NCBI GenBank assembly: GCA_934772045.1
Contig: CAKVMH010000001.1
Span: 310,001 to 374,000 of the forward strand
DNA length: 64,000 bases
Direction of reading: 5' to 3'
Source of the DNA: an uncultured Clostridia bacterium
Lineage (GTDB): Bacteria > Bacillota > Clostridia > Christensenellales > UBA1242
Under the pieces are notes generated by a model, which did not search any database, was not told the DNA's origin, and worked only from the letters and a program-made list of their open reading frames with translations. Shown one piece after another: positions 31,321 through 39,134 of the stretch. Numbering within the stretch: position 1 is the first letter of the stretch; each line of letters opens with the position of its first letter. A program made the translations under genes and the position numbers.

Positions 31321-31857
31321 ATGTTTGAGTGTAAATATAAATATGAGTTAGAAGATAGCCTTACAAGTGCAAGATATGTTTATCGTTCACAAAGGCGAAC
31401 TAAGGACAAAGTTATTGCAATTATGATTCCAATAATGTTGGTTCTTATGGTGGCACTTTTAGTTGTGGACATTGTCAACAAAAAATCTTTTGTGTTGGAC
31501 ATCGTGTTAATCGCGTGTTTGGTGGTGCTTCAAGTGCTTTATTTGATGATACCTGTAAGCTTAAACAGGGCGCAAAAAAAATCATTTTATGGGCAACACT
31601 TGGATGAAATGGACGAGTTGGCTATTACAATTGATAACACCACTTGCACCGAAGTTTTGATGAAAGACGGCAAAGAATTTGCTAAAAACTTACATTCACT
31701 TAAAAGTTTAACAAGTTACCTTGAAGATGATAATCGTTTGGTGCTTGTGTTCAACAGTGCAGAATATGTTTGTTTAAGGAAAGCAAACATTGTTGGTGAT
31801 ATTAATCAACTTAAAGCTCTTCTTCAAAAAGCAATGGCTAAGGGCAAGAAAAAGTAA
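31321..31857 (+). CDS. YcxB-like membrane protein
   Basis: 178 residues. An N-terminal soluble stretch is followed by two hydrophobic helices (about residues 36-50 and 58-80) and a C-terminal beta-rich part with alternating strands (LAITIDNTTCTEVL ... RLVLVFNSAEYVCL) that resembles the YcxB-like domain. The function of that domain is unknown. AGGAG lies 4 nt before ATG and the gene starts 7 nt after the giant protein's stop, so it is the last gene of the trxB-surface protein transcript; a terminator follows directly. It might serve the giant protein, but this is only inferred from position. Confidence 0.7.
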   Translation: MFECKYKYELEDSLTSARYVYRSQRRTKDKVIAIMIPIMLVLMVALLVVDIVNKKSFVLDIVLIACLVVLQVLYLMIPVSLNRAQKKSFYGQHLDEMDELAITIDNTTCTEVLMKDGKEFAKNLHSLKSLTSYLEDDNRLVLVFNSAEYVCLRKANIVGDINQLKALLQKAMAKGKKK

Positions 31858-31865
31858 AAAGAAAG

Positions 31866-31898
31866 AAAAAACAATTTTCGTAAAGAAAATTGTTTTTT
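31866..31898 (+). terminator. Intrinsic terminator, end of the trxB transcript
   Basis: 14-bp stem AAAAAACAATTTTC / GAAAATTGTTTTTT with loop GTAAA. It can also act on the minus strand for the gene ending at 31961. Confidence 0.9.
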
Positions 31899-31960
31899 AT
31901 TCGTTTAAATAAACTTAAATTAGTTTAGTAAAGTTGTCATTGTTTTATATATTGTTTAAA

Positions 31961-32674
31961 TTAAGCCCTTGGGTTAGTTGGTGGAGTGGTTGGTGTTGGC
32001 CTAGTTGCTTGTGCTTGTGGGTTTGTTGGCATAGGCCTTGGTTGTTGAGGGCGAGGTTGTGCGCTTTGTGTTGGTTGTGGCGCACTGCGTTGCACATTAT
32101 TTGGTTGCACTGGTACTGTTTGAGGTGCAGTTTGTGCCATTTGTTGCACTTGCCTTGGCTGTTGTGCTGGTTGAGAGTAAGGCATTTGCCTTGGTGTTTC
32201 AACTTGACCGTTATAATTAGGTTGTTGTGGACGTTGCTCTGCAACTGGGTTTTTAGTGTGTTTTAAGATTTTAGATTTTTTGTTGCTTAAACCAATGTCC
32301 TGCCTACACATCAATTTAAAGTTTGCAATTTGTGCTGGACTTACAGCATAATTGCTGTCCACTGCCAACATGTAAAATTCATCTGCAACACTCATATTTG
32401 AAACAACGCATAACAATTCATTGTAAGTTTTCTTGGCGTTTTCATTAAATTGATAATTCATTTTAATTTGGTCGCCCTTTTCACCAATTTCATCAGCCAT
32501 TAACAATGCTTTTTCAATCGCTTCTTTCTTAAGTTCAAAGTTTTTATCAAACAAAATAACATCTTTGTCTAAAATGTCCAAAATATTTTGCCTTGTTAAA
32601 AATAAAATAATGACAGCCACAAGAGATACAATTATCCCAGCAAAACCTGCCCATTTTGCAATAATATCAATCAT
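31961..32674 (-). CDS. Single-helix membrane protein with Pro/Gln-rich tail
   Basis: 237 residues, no recognised family. One N-terminal membrane helix (about residues 5-25, AKWAGFAGIIVSLVAVIILF) is followed by a helical, charged domain to about residue 145 and then a low-complexity tail of about 90 residues rich in Pro, Gln, Thr and Asn (motifs such as QPRPQQPRP). The start at 32674 has GGGGG 5 nt upstream. The tail is likely disordered and could be a flexible linker, wall-spanning arm or protein-binding platform. The frame of the opposite strand through the tail is Trp/Leu-rich and not coding. Confidence 0.7.
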   Translation of the reverse strand: MIDIIAKWAGFAGIIVSLVAVIILFLTRQNILDILDKDVILFDKNFELKKEAIEKALLMADEIGEKGDQIKMNYQFNENAKKTYNELLCVVSNMSVADEFYMLAVDSNYAVSPAQIANFKLMCRQDIGLSNKKSKILKHTKNPVAEQRPQQPNYNGQVETPRQMPYSQPAQQPRQVQQMAQTAPQTVPVQPNNVQRSAPQPTQSAQPRPQQPRPMPTNPQAQATRPTPTTPPTNPRA

Positions 32675-32695
32675 AATAACCCCCAAGTTTATTTT

Positions 32696-32724
32696 ATTAT
32701 ATCAACTTTTAAATAAATTACCAA
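32696..32724 (-). promoter_or_regulatory. Promoter of the Pro/Gln-tail membrane protein
   Basis: Minus strand: TTGGTA, 17-bp spacer, TATAAT, ending 21 nt before the ATG. Confidence 0.75.
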
Positions 32725-32766
32725 ATAATTGAATTAATTTCCTAATTTTATCTGTTAAATTGTGTT

Positions 32767-33633
32767 TTACCTGTAAATTTTAAGCCCACCTTCAACAATG
32801 TTAATGTTGATTTCTGGGTGGGTTTCAATAACACCATCTGCCATTACTTTTAAATCACCTTCGGGCTTTTTCAAACTAACTGTGCTTAGCCAAACCTGTT
32901 TTGTGTGCTCGTTGTAAATTTGTTCACCAGTGTTGAATTTGAAAAGGTAAGATTTTTTGTTTTTAGCTTCCAAATCTACCGAGTAACTTAAATTAAATAA
33001 GCCGTCTTTAACATTTGCAAGCGGATTGACATGTTTCCCATTTAAAATGCCACCATTTGAAACGCACAATTCGTAAACCATTTCCTTTTTGGGTTTGTTG
33101 GTTTTGTTGTCGATTAAAATTTCAAAATCTTCAATTTTGTTGGCATGTTTAAGTGTGGCAAATTTACGCGTGATGTAGTTCTTAATTTTGTATGAATTAT
33201 AAATTTCAAACAACTCCACACTTGCGCCAATCGAGATGTTGTTCAAAACAATCTTGTTATTCATTATTAAAAAATCCACATGCTCAATTTTATTTTCCAA
33301 AATCGTTTTAATGGCTTGTATAGGGTTAATGTTAATTTCAAGGTAGTTTGCAAAATCATCATGTTTTGAGATGGGGATAATGCCAATTTTGATTTTGGTT
33401 ATGTCTTTAACATTATTTAAAAAATGGCTTAAAACCAGTTCATCACCAATTATTGCAAATTCAGTTTCTAATTGCTCAGTAAGTTCACGCGCTTGTGCGT
33501 CTAGTTCATCAAAATTTGTAAAAAAATAAACTGAATATTCCTTGTTTTCAGCCTTTAAAAAATGCACGATTTTTTTTGTTATTTTTTCACCATTTTTATT
33601 GTATTGTGCAGGTGCAACAATTAGATTTAGCAT
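32767..33633 (-). CDS. Diacylglycerol-kinase-fold protein with degenerate active-site motifs
   Basis: 288 residues, the length of YegS/DgkB lipid kinases. The fold's landmarks can be followed: an N-terminal LNLIVAPAQYNKNG strand-loop, IPISKHDDFANYL in place of the family's IPxGTxNDFAR, NNISIGAS in place of the NxxSxGxDA segment, and a C-terminal VMADGVIE. The nucleotide-binding GGDGT appears as IGDEL, and the GT of GTxND is SK. It is therefore probably a pseudo-enzyme or uses another substrate. No membrane helix. The ATG has no Shine-Dalgarno and lies 6 nt after a -10 box. Confidence 0.7.
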   Translation of the reverse strand: MLNLIVAPAQYNKNGEKITKKIVHFLKAENKEYSVYFFTNFDELDAQARELTEQLETEFAIIGDELVLSHFLNNVKDITKIKIGIIPISKHDDFANYLEININPIQAIKTILENKIEHVDFLIMNNKIVLNNISIGASVELFEIYNSYKIKNYITRKFATLKHANKIEDFEILIDNKTNKPKKEMVYELCVSNGGILNGKHVNPLANVKDGLFNLSYSVDLEAKNKKSYLFKFNTGEQIYNEHTKQVWLSTVSLKKPEGDLKVMADGVIETHPEININIVEGGLKIYR

Positions 33634-33639
33634 AATTTA

Positions 33640-33668
33640 AGTATAACCAAAAAAAACAAAAAAGTAAA
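33640..33668 (-). promoter_or_regulatory. Promoter of the kinase-like gene, predicted leaderless
   Basis: Minus strand: TTTACT, 17-bp spacer, TATACT, then exactly 6 nt to the ATG. No ribosome-binding site is present. Confidence 0.75.
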
Positions 33669-33946
33669 CAAGGTTAAAAAAGAAATTGAAATTTACTAAA
33701 CTATTTTAAAATTAATTTAGGATAAAATTAAATATTTTCAATCAATTTCAAACATTGTGTCGTATCTTTGGGGCTTTTCAGTGGGGTTTTGAATATAAGA
33801 ATAACAATTTTGCATGTATAATCTAGCAGAAATTCCACACAAGTTTTTTTAGCAGTATTTATTTTTTTATTATTGCAAAAAATAACTTAAAAATCTAAAT
33901 TATTGGCATTGCTTTGGTTTTAAAATTCAAAGTTAGTAAAAATTGT
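33669..33946. other. Intergenic region between divergent genes
   Basis: About 280 AT-rich bases between two divergent promoters. No gene, RNA or convincing operator is visible. Confidence 0.6.
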
Positions 33947-33975
33947 TTGACAATAATCGACCTAAGGATTAATAT
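33947..33975 (+). promoter_or_regulatory. Promoter of the TasA/camelysin-like gene
   Basis: TTGACA, 17-bp spacer, TAATAT. The expected start site is near 33982, just before the AGGTGG ribosome-binding site. Confidence 0.75.
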
Positions 33976-33993
33976 TTAATTATAGGTGGTAGT

Positions 33994-34620
33994 TTGAAAA
34001 AAATACATTCGGGGTATTTTAAGTCGGTTCTTTTGTGGGTAATCGTGTTTGTCCTTACCCTTGTTGTTTCAATGGGTGGGGCTTACGCTTACTTCACAGC
34101 AACCGCAACTAAAAAACAAGCCACTGCAACAACTGGTATCATTCGTGTCAAATTTGACGATAATGACCCTCAAATAGGTGTTGTAAGTGGCAGTTCGGTT
34201 GTGAACAACGCAATGATTGTTCCTGGTTCAACAGTGTATTGCTCTGGCACAGTCATCAACGACGGAACAGTTGGCATGTGGGCAGTGTTGGAATGTAGCG
34301 TTTATGTGGACGATATGACAACACCTGTTCAAACAGAATTTTATCAAGTTAATGGCAGTGGTACAACAAGTGCGACAAAAGTTTTGTACGATTCCACCGC
34401 AGACGAACTTGAAAAGTTCCAAACTTCCGCAACACAAATTGCGTATCAAGGTAGCCAAAATTTCTCAATTGAATTTAAATTTGCCACTACTTATGATAAC
34501 GACTATTTAAAAAAATCTGCAAAAATTGTTGTGATTGCGCACGCAATTCAGGAAAGCCATGTTACAGGCGTGCAAGCAACAAATTTGTTGTTACAGGGCA
34601 AGGAACCTGTTTTGCCTTAG
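33994..34620 (+). CDS. TasA/camelysin-like secreted protein with SipW-type signal peptide
   Basis: 208 residues. The start is TTG at 33994, supported by AGGTGG 4 nt upstream and a consensus promoter. The N-terminus is Lys/hydrophobic and ends in GGAYAYFTATATKKQATAT, closely resembling the SipW-dependent signal of TasA and camelysin proteins (AYFTD-type sequence after the cleavage site). The rest is beta-rich with PGSTVYCSGTVINDGT, the PGD-like strand typical of this family. Such proteins form extracellular fibres or are surface proteases. No sipW-like signal peptidase gene lies in the window. Monocistronic, with its own terminator. Confidence 0.75.
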   Translation: MKKIHSGYFKSVLLWVIVFVLTLVVSMGGAYAYFTATATKKQATATTGIIRVKFDDNDPQIGVVSGSSVVNNAMIVPGSTVYCSGTVINDGTVGMWAVLECSVYVDDMTTPVQTEFYQVNGSGTTSATKVLYDSTADELEKFQTSATQIAYQGSQNFSIEFKFATTYDNDYLKKSAKIVVIAHAIQESHVTGVQATNLLLQGKEPVLP

Positions 34621-34637
34621 CATTTAAAATTTAGTTT

Positions 34638-34658
34638 AAAAGCCATAACGGCTTTTTT
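34638..34658 (+). terminator. Intrinsic terminator after the TasA-like gene
   Basis: Stem AAAAGCC / GGCTTTT with loop ATAAC, followed by T residues. Confidence 0.85.
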
Positions 34659-34786
34659 CTTTGCTTTGATAAAAGATTATAGATGCTCTTTGTAATTTAA
34701 AGAACTTAATTCTTTCAATTTACATTTTCAGCATGCTTTTGTGTCAACCTTCTAAGGTAACAAACTAAAATGATAAACTCATTTAA

Positions 34787-34815
34787 TTTACAAATTAAAC
34801 AAATTTATATATAAT
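34787..34815 (+). promoter_or_regulatory. rmuC promoter
   Basis: TTTACA, 17-bp spacer, TATAAT, giving an untranslated leader of about 80 nt. The rest of the 34659-34901 gap shows nothing else. Confidence 0.85.
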
Positions 34816-34901
34816 TATTCCTATATCAGCAACTAGTTTATTTTTAAATATCCTACTTATAAAAGGCGTATTTAAAATTTAAATATTAAAAGGGAAAACA
34901 A

Positions 34902-36182
34902 ATGACACTAATAGTTTTAGGTTCAATATTCGGTGGAGTGTGGCTCATTACACTCATCACTTTTGTGGTTATGTACAAAAAGAAAGCAGTAAATGGGACA
35001 GGCTTCGACCAAGACAAATTAAAAGCAATGTTAGACAATCAAAAGGAGCAAAATCAACTGGTCAACAACATGATTATGCAACAATTGAAAAACAGCGAAG
35101 TGATGACACAAAACACAATCAATGGGTTAACAGTTCTGCAAAAGCAAGAGTTTGAAAGCATTTCAAAACGCGTGGACGAACTTACAACAAGGAACGAGCA
35201 ACGCATTGAAAAATTGACCTTTGATGTCAATTTGGCACTCAACAACATGCGTCAACAAAACGAAAAGCAGTTGGACAAAATGCGCGAAACAGTTGATGAA
35301 AAGCTTAACAATTCACTTTCACAACGCCTTAATGAAAGTTTTTCCAAAATTCAGCAAAGCTTGGAAAGCGTAAACTTAGGTTTGGGTGAAATGCGCAGTT
35401 TGGCAACTGGTGTTGGTGACCTTAAAAAAGTGCTTAGCAATGTTAAAGTGCGTGGCGGTTGGGGCGAAGTTATGTTAAGTTCGTTGTTGGAGCAAATGCT
35501 TGCACCAAGCCAATATAAAGCACAGGTTCAAATTAAGAAAAACAGCAAAGAACGCGTCGATTTCGTTGTGGTTATGCCAGGTAAGGACGACAATGAAGTT
35601 TACCTTCCTATCGACAGCAAGTTCCCACTTGAAGACTATAACCGCCTTGTCGAAGCCAGCGACAGCATGGATAAGGACGCAATTGACCGCGCACAAAAAC
35701 AACTTGTTAAGCGCATAAAGGAAGAAGCAAAATCAATAAAGGAAAAATACATATCCGTGCCAGACACCACCGATTTTGCTGTGATGTTTTTGCCAATTGA
35801 AGGCTTATACGCCGAAGTTGTGCGCGATGTGGATTTAATGGAAACACTGCAAAGTCAATTTAAAATCGTTGTGTGTGGGCCAACCACTTTGACTGCACTT
35901 TTAAATAGTTTGCAACTCGGGTTCAAAACACTTTACATTGAAAAACGAAGCAGTGAGCTTTGGCAAGTTTTGTCCACATTTAAGCAAGAATTTGAAAAGT
36001 TTGTTAATCTCCTGCTTAAAACTCAGTCAAAAATCAACGAAGCAAACAACAATATAGAGTTGGCAACCAAATCTTCACGCAAAATTGCAAAAAAATTGGG
36101 TGATGTAAGCCAAGTTGTGGGCATCGATTATGACGAAACCGACGGTGACCCAAACGACAGTCTTCCAAATGTTGAAGAATAG
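34902..36182 (+). CDS. rmuC: DNA recombination protein RmuC
   Basis: 426 residues. RmuC proteins carry a restriction-endonuclease-like fold and limit rearrangements at inverted repeats. An N-terminal membrane helix (residues 3-24) is followed by a long coiled coil (about 35-165), then the conserved core: VRGGWGEVMLSSLLEQML (about 185-200), LPIDSKFPLEDY (about 232) and FLPIEGLYAE (about 295). AGGG lies 7 nt before ATG. Intact and of normal length. Confidence 0.93.
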   Translation: MTLIVLGSIFGGVWLITLITFVVMYKKKAVNGTGFDQDKLKAMLDNQKEQNQLVNNMIMQQLKNSEVMTQNTINGLTVLQKQEFESISKRVDELTTRNEQRIEKLTFDVNLALNNMRQQNEKQLDKMRETVDEKLNNSLSQRLNESFSKIQQSLESVNLGLGEMRSLATGVGDLKKVLSNVKVRGGWGEVMLSSLLEQMLAPSQYKAQVQIKKNSKERVDFVVVMPGKDDNEVYLPIDSKFPLEDYNRLVEASDSMDKDAIDRAQKQLVKRIKEEAKSIKEKYISVPDTTDFAVMFLPIEGLYAEVVRDVDLMETLQSQFKIVVCGPTTLTALLNSLQLGFKTLYIEKRSSELWQVLSTFKQEFEKFVNLLLKTQSKINEANNNIELATKSSRKIAKKLGDVSQVVGIDYDETDGDPNDSLPNVEE

Positions 36183-36200
36183 TTAAATCTATATTATAAG

Positions 36201-36228
36201 TTTAAAAATCGACAAAATTACACATAAT
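36201..36228 (+). promoter_or_regulatory. Promoter of the VanW-like gene, predicted leaderless
   Basis: CATAAT (36223-36228) lies exactly 6 nt before the ATG. The best -35 is TTTAAA with a 16-bp spacer, which is weak. No Shine-Dalgarno is present. Confidence 0.5.
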
Positions 36229-36234
36229 ACGCAT

Positions 36235-37695
36235 ATGAAAAAACCAAAATTCAAGGTCGCGTTATGTGTAATTTTTGTTTGTTTAAGCGTTCTTGTTTTT
36301 AAATGCGTTAGTCAAACGCAACACTTAAAAATGCCAACAATGTTGGTTACAAATTCTGGTGAAGTTTATAAATTTAATGCTAAAATCAATTTAAAACCAA
36401 CAAATTTAAGTGTTAGGTTACAAAGCAATAATTTAGAAATCTCTAACAATAACCCGCAAACAGAAACAAAAACCCAAAAATCTACCCCATGTGAAAATGA
36501 AAGTATGGAGTTTTTTTACAACGCAAGAGCCTTTGAATATAACCTGAAACCAAACATTAAAACCAGCAAAGTTTTCAGCATAAATCAGGAGTTAAACAAA
36601 TTTAATCGTTTAAAAGACAAAGAGTCACGTCAACAACTTTTACTTTCAATGTTAAACGCTTCAATTGATGTGGATGTTGCATTAAATTACCTTTATCCAA
36701 ATTTAAATTTGCTAATAACTAGAATGGAAAAAAACATTGAAAAGCCCGCACAAAATGCAACACTAACTACCATACCAAACAGCGAAAAGGTGTTTTTCAT
36801 CAAAAAGGAAACAGAAGGCTTAAAGTTGGATAAAACAAAACTATACAATCAAATTGCAACCAACTATTTATCAAATAAGCCAATGCAATTTAATTTGCCA
36901 ACAATTTCAATTAAACCGCAAGTTTACGCATGCGAGTTTGAAAAATACACAAATTTAAGGGCAGATTTCAGCACAAACATTGCAAGTTCGTCAGCCGACC
37001 GCAAACACAACATTAAAAACGCGTTAAACAGCCTTAATATGTGCGAAATTGCACCAGACCAAATATTTTCATTCAATAAAACCGTGGGGCGAAGGACAAT
37101 GAATAACGGTTATCGCCCAGCAAAAATTATTGTTAACAACGAGTTTGTGGACGGTCTTGGTGGCGGGGTTTGCCAAGTTTCTACAACTCTTTATAATTCC
37201 GCACTTTTGGCAGGGCTTCAAATTGTGGAAGCCAACAAACACAGCAAACAAGTTGGCTATGTTAAATATGGCTTCGACGCAATGGTCAACTTTGGTAGCA
37301 GTGATTTAAAATTTAAAAACAACACTGGCACAAAAATCATCATTGTAACTAATTTTACGTCAAACAAAATTCGTATTCGCATTTTTGGTGAAAGTTTAGG
37401 AGATACAAACTTTAAACTTATAAATGAAATAATTTCAACAACCCTTCCGAATGAGGAAATTATAAAAGACGATAAACTAGAATACACCGACAAAGTGATA
37501 TACGACGACCAAAGTTTTTTATTAAAAAAAGGTAGCGTTGGCATGGAAATAAAATCATATAGGCAGAAATATGTGTCTGGTAAACTTGTGTCGACTGAAC
37601 TTATTAGGTTCGACAAATACAAGGCACAAAACGCTGTCCGTGTTTATGGCACAAAAAAACGCACCGAACAAGGTGCGTTAAATAAGGATAATTAA
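36235..37695 (+). CDS. VanW-family surface protein
   Basis: 486 residues. One N-terminal membrane helix (about residues 7-23) anchors an extracellular part. After a variable 200-residue region comes the VanW domain (about 255-385): FNKTVGRRTMNNGYRPAKII, then GLGGGVCQVSTTLYNSALLA, with the conserved Cys of GVCQVSTTLYN. A G5-like segment forms the C-terminus (about 430-470). VanW proteins occur in vancomycin-resistance clusters and, as here, alone in many Bacillota; their biochemical role is not settled. The last 4 nt overlap the stop of the convergent LRR gene, and the last codons also encode that gene's terminator. Confidence 0.88.
   Translation: MKKPKFKVALCVIFVCLSVLVFKCVSQTQHLKMPTMLVTNSGEVYKFNAKINLKPTNLSVRLQSNNLEISNNNPQTETKTQKSTPCENESMEFFYNARAFEYNLKPNIKTSKVFSINQELNKFNRLKDKESRQQLLLSMLNASIDVDVALNYLYPNLNLLITRMEKNIEKPAQNATLTTIPNSEKVFFIKKETEGLKLDKTKLYNQIATNYLSNKPMQFNLPTISIKPQVYACEFEKYTNLRADFSTNIASSSADRKHNIKNALNSLNMCEIAPDQIFSFNKTVGRRTMNNGYRPAKIIVNNEFVDGLGGGVCQVSTTLYNSALLAGLQIVEANKHSKQVGYVKYGFDAMVNFGSSDLKFKNNTGTKIIIVTNFTSNKIRIRIFGESLGDTNFKLINEIISTTLPNEEIIKDDKLEYTDKVIYDDQSFLLKKGSVGMEIKSYRQKYVSGKLVSTELIRFDKYKAQNAVRVYGTKKRTEQGALNKDN
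37652..37679 (-). terminator. Intrinsic terminator of the LRR gene, inside the VanW-like coding end
   Basis: Minus strand: stem AACGCACC / GGTGCGTT with loop TTGTTC, then a run of seven T. It lies 13 nt past the LRR stop and wholly within codons of the opposite-strand VanW-like gene. Confidence 0.88.
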
Positions 37696-38768
37696 GGTTT
37701 TTGCGACATAGGCACCACACAACTGCTGTATTGAGTAAATTGCGATTTTGCATTGTATGCCTCTATGGATTGGTCTGGCACATAAATTCTCAAATTTGTG
37801 CGTTTAGATGGAGGGCCAAAAGGACGATAACCAAAGTTTGGCGGTGTTTCACCCTCAAAGGTTATGTCCTGCATGATGTTATTTTCATCTGTTTCATCCA
37901 CAGCAATGGAAAGGCTGGAGCCACCAACCCTTGTAATTTGGCTTCCTATTGTCACGTGTATAAATCCACCGCATGAGTTAAAACTAGCTGGTACCTCTAA
38001 AAGAGTTGAAGGTGTAACAAAATTACAATGGAAAATATAACCGTACACCATGCCTTCACCTAAATATTGCCCAGTAAATTCAGATAGGTCAAGGTTTTGC
38101 ATATGTCTTCTGATAACAGACTCATTGGCTAAACTTTGCGAGCCAAACGATGTCATGTTTGCATTAATTTTGATTGTCGTACAACTATCAATGCATGTAT
38201 TGGCTAATGCTGAACTCCCCAAATATTCAATTGATGCAGGTAAATTGCTAAAATCAAAGCACTTACAATTGCGAAAGGCATAGTGGTTCAAATTTTTAAG
38301 GTTAGTAACTTCATAAAAGTTTTTGAAACTAAAATTCACGCAATCTTCAAAGGCATGTTCCCCAATGGTTTGAATTTCATCGCTAAAATATAAGTTGATT
38401 TTAGCGGAATTATTTGCCATAAAATATGGGCGTAAGGTGGTTGTGCCTGGCCAAACGTGAAAATCTTTTACAGTGGTAGTGTCCGGTGTAACATTGTTAA
38501 AGAACAATTTCATATCATCTTCTGTAATGGCTTCAAAAGTTCCAGTTTTTATTGATGACGAACCCGCATAAAAAGTTTTACCTTTTAAAACATCGGCTTC
38601 TGTTGCTGTGGCGGAACTGGTGTCCAAAATAGATATGCTGTTTATGCCTGCAGTTATCTCGGCAGGGCTTGGGTTTGTGTAGGTTGTGCTCACTGTTCCA
38701 CCTTTTGCTTCAATGGCAGATTTTTGTGTGAGCAGTTCCTGTTTAAGTTGGTCTAAACTTGTGTTCAT
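37692..38768 (-). CDS. BspA-type LRR protein with phage-tail-like N-terminus
   Basis: 358 residues. The first 75 residues (MNTSLDQLKQELLTQKSAIE..., then AEITAGINSI and EADVLKGKTFYAGSS) follow a pattern seen in phage or prophage tail and receptor-binding proteins, where ATAxDVLxGKTFYAG units recur. The rest carries LRR_5/BspA-type repeats (IQTIGEHAFEDCVNF, LNHYAFRNCKCF, YLGSSALANTC). There is no signal peptide or membrane helix. AAAGGAG lies 6 nt before ATG. It is co-transcribed with a 58-residue coiled-coil gene 11 nt upstream. No other phage genes are nearby, so this may be a stray prophage remnant or a domesticated adhesion cassette. Confidence 0.75.
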   Translation of the reverse strand: MNTSLDQLKQELLTQKSAIEAKGGTVSTTYTNPSPAEITAGINSISILDTSSATATEADVLKGKTFYAGSSSIKTGTFEAITEDDMKLFFNNVTPDTTTVKDFHVWPGTTTLRPYFMANNSAKINLYFSDEIQTIGEHAFEDCVNFSFKNFYEVTNLKNLNHYAFRNCKCFDFSNLPASIEYLGSSALANTCIDSCTTIKINANMTSFGSQSLANESVIRRHMQNLDLSEFTGQYLGEGMVYGYIFHCNFVTPSTLLEVPASFNSCGGFIHVTIGSQITRVGGSSLSIAVDETDENNIMQDITFEGETPPNFGYRPFGPPSKRTNLRIYVPDQSIEAYNAKSQFTQYSSCVVPMSQKP

Positions 38769-38779
38769 TCTTTCTCCTT

Positions 38780-38956
38780 TTAAGTGCTCAGTTCATAGTT
38801 GCCTGAAATAACTTTGCTTAGTTCATCTTCCACAATGTAACTACCCCTTAAAATGAAATCTAACTCGTTTTCAATAAACAATATTTGGTAATAATTTTCT
38901 AACTTGCGCTCAAGTTCAGATATTTTTTTCATTGCAAGTTCAAGTGTTTCTTCCAT
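38780..38956 (-). CDS. 58-residue coiled-coil protein upstream of the LRR gene
   Basis: Starts with ATG 5 nt after AGGAGG, an ideal ribosome-binding site, and stops 11 nt before the LRR gene. The first 25 residues (METTLEL-like helix: MEETLELAMKKISELERKLE) form a heptad pattern, followed by a hydrophobic-acidic segment (ELDFILRGSYIVEDEL). There is no named family. Small coiled-coil proteins next to tail-fibre genes are common in phages; the two genes likely act together, but this is inferred from position and operon structure. Confidence 0.75.
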   Translation of the reverse strand: MEETLELAMKKISELERKLENYYQILFIENELDFILRGSYIVEDELSKVISGNYELST

Positions 38957-39014
38957 TTATTCCTCCTGCTTTACACATTTTTACCACACAAATCTAAAAA
39001 ATCTGCCCCAAACC

Positions 39015-39029
39015 TGCCAAAAATTGGCA
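39015..39029. promoter_or_regulatory. Inverted repeat TGCCAA-AAA-TTGGCA, possible operator
   Basis: Perfect 6-bp half sites with a 3-nt centre, lying between the divergent coiled-coil/LRR pair and the membrane gene at 39135, about 60 bp before each start region. Its binding protein is unknown. Confidence 0.35.
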
Positions 39030-39088
39030 ATATTCTTTTGCTTAAACTTGTAAATGTAAGTTAATTTTAGTTAATTGTGCACATTTAT

Positions 39089-39117
39089 TTGCAAAAAGTG
39101 GAAATATTTTTTATAAT
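39089..39117 (+). promoter_or_regulatory. Promoter of the four-helix membrane protein gene
   Basis: TTGCAA, 17-bp spacer, TATAAT, ending 17 nt before the ATG. Confidence 0.8.
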
Positions 39118-39134
39118 AAAGAAAGGAGTAGATT

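Noticed and set aside
31934..32266. Plus-strand frame rich in Trp, Leu and Cys
   Set aside because: It is the complement of the Pro/Gln-rich tail of the minus-strand gene; composition is an artefact and no ribosome-binding site exists.
37692..38956. Full prophage
   Set aside because: Only the two-gene cassette has a phage-like look; no integrase, capsid, terminase, lysis genes or attachment repeats are nearby.
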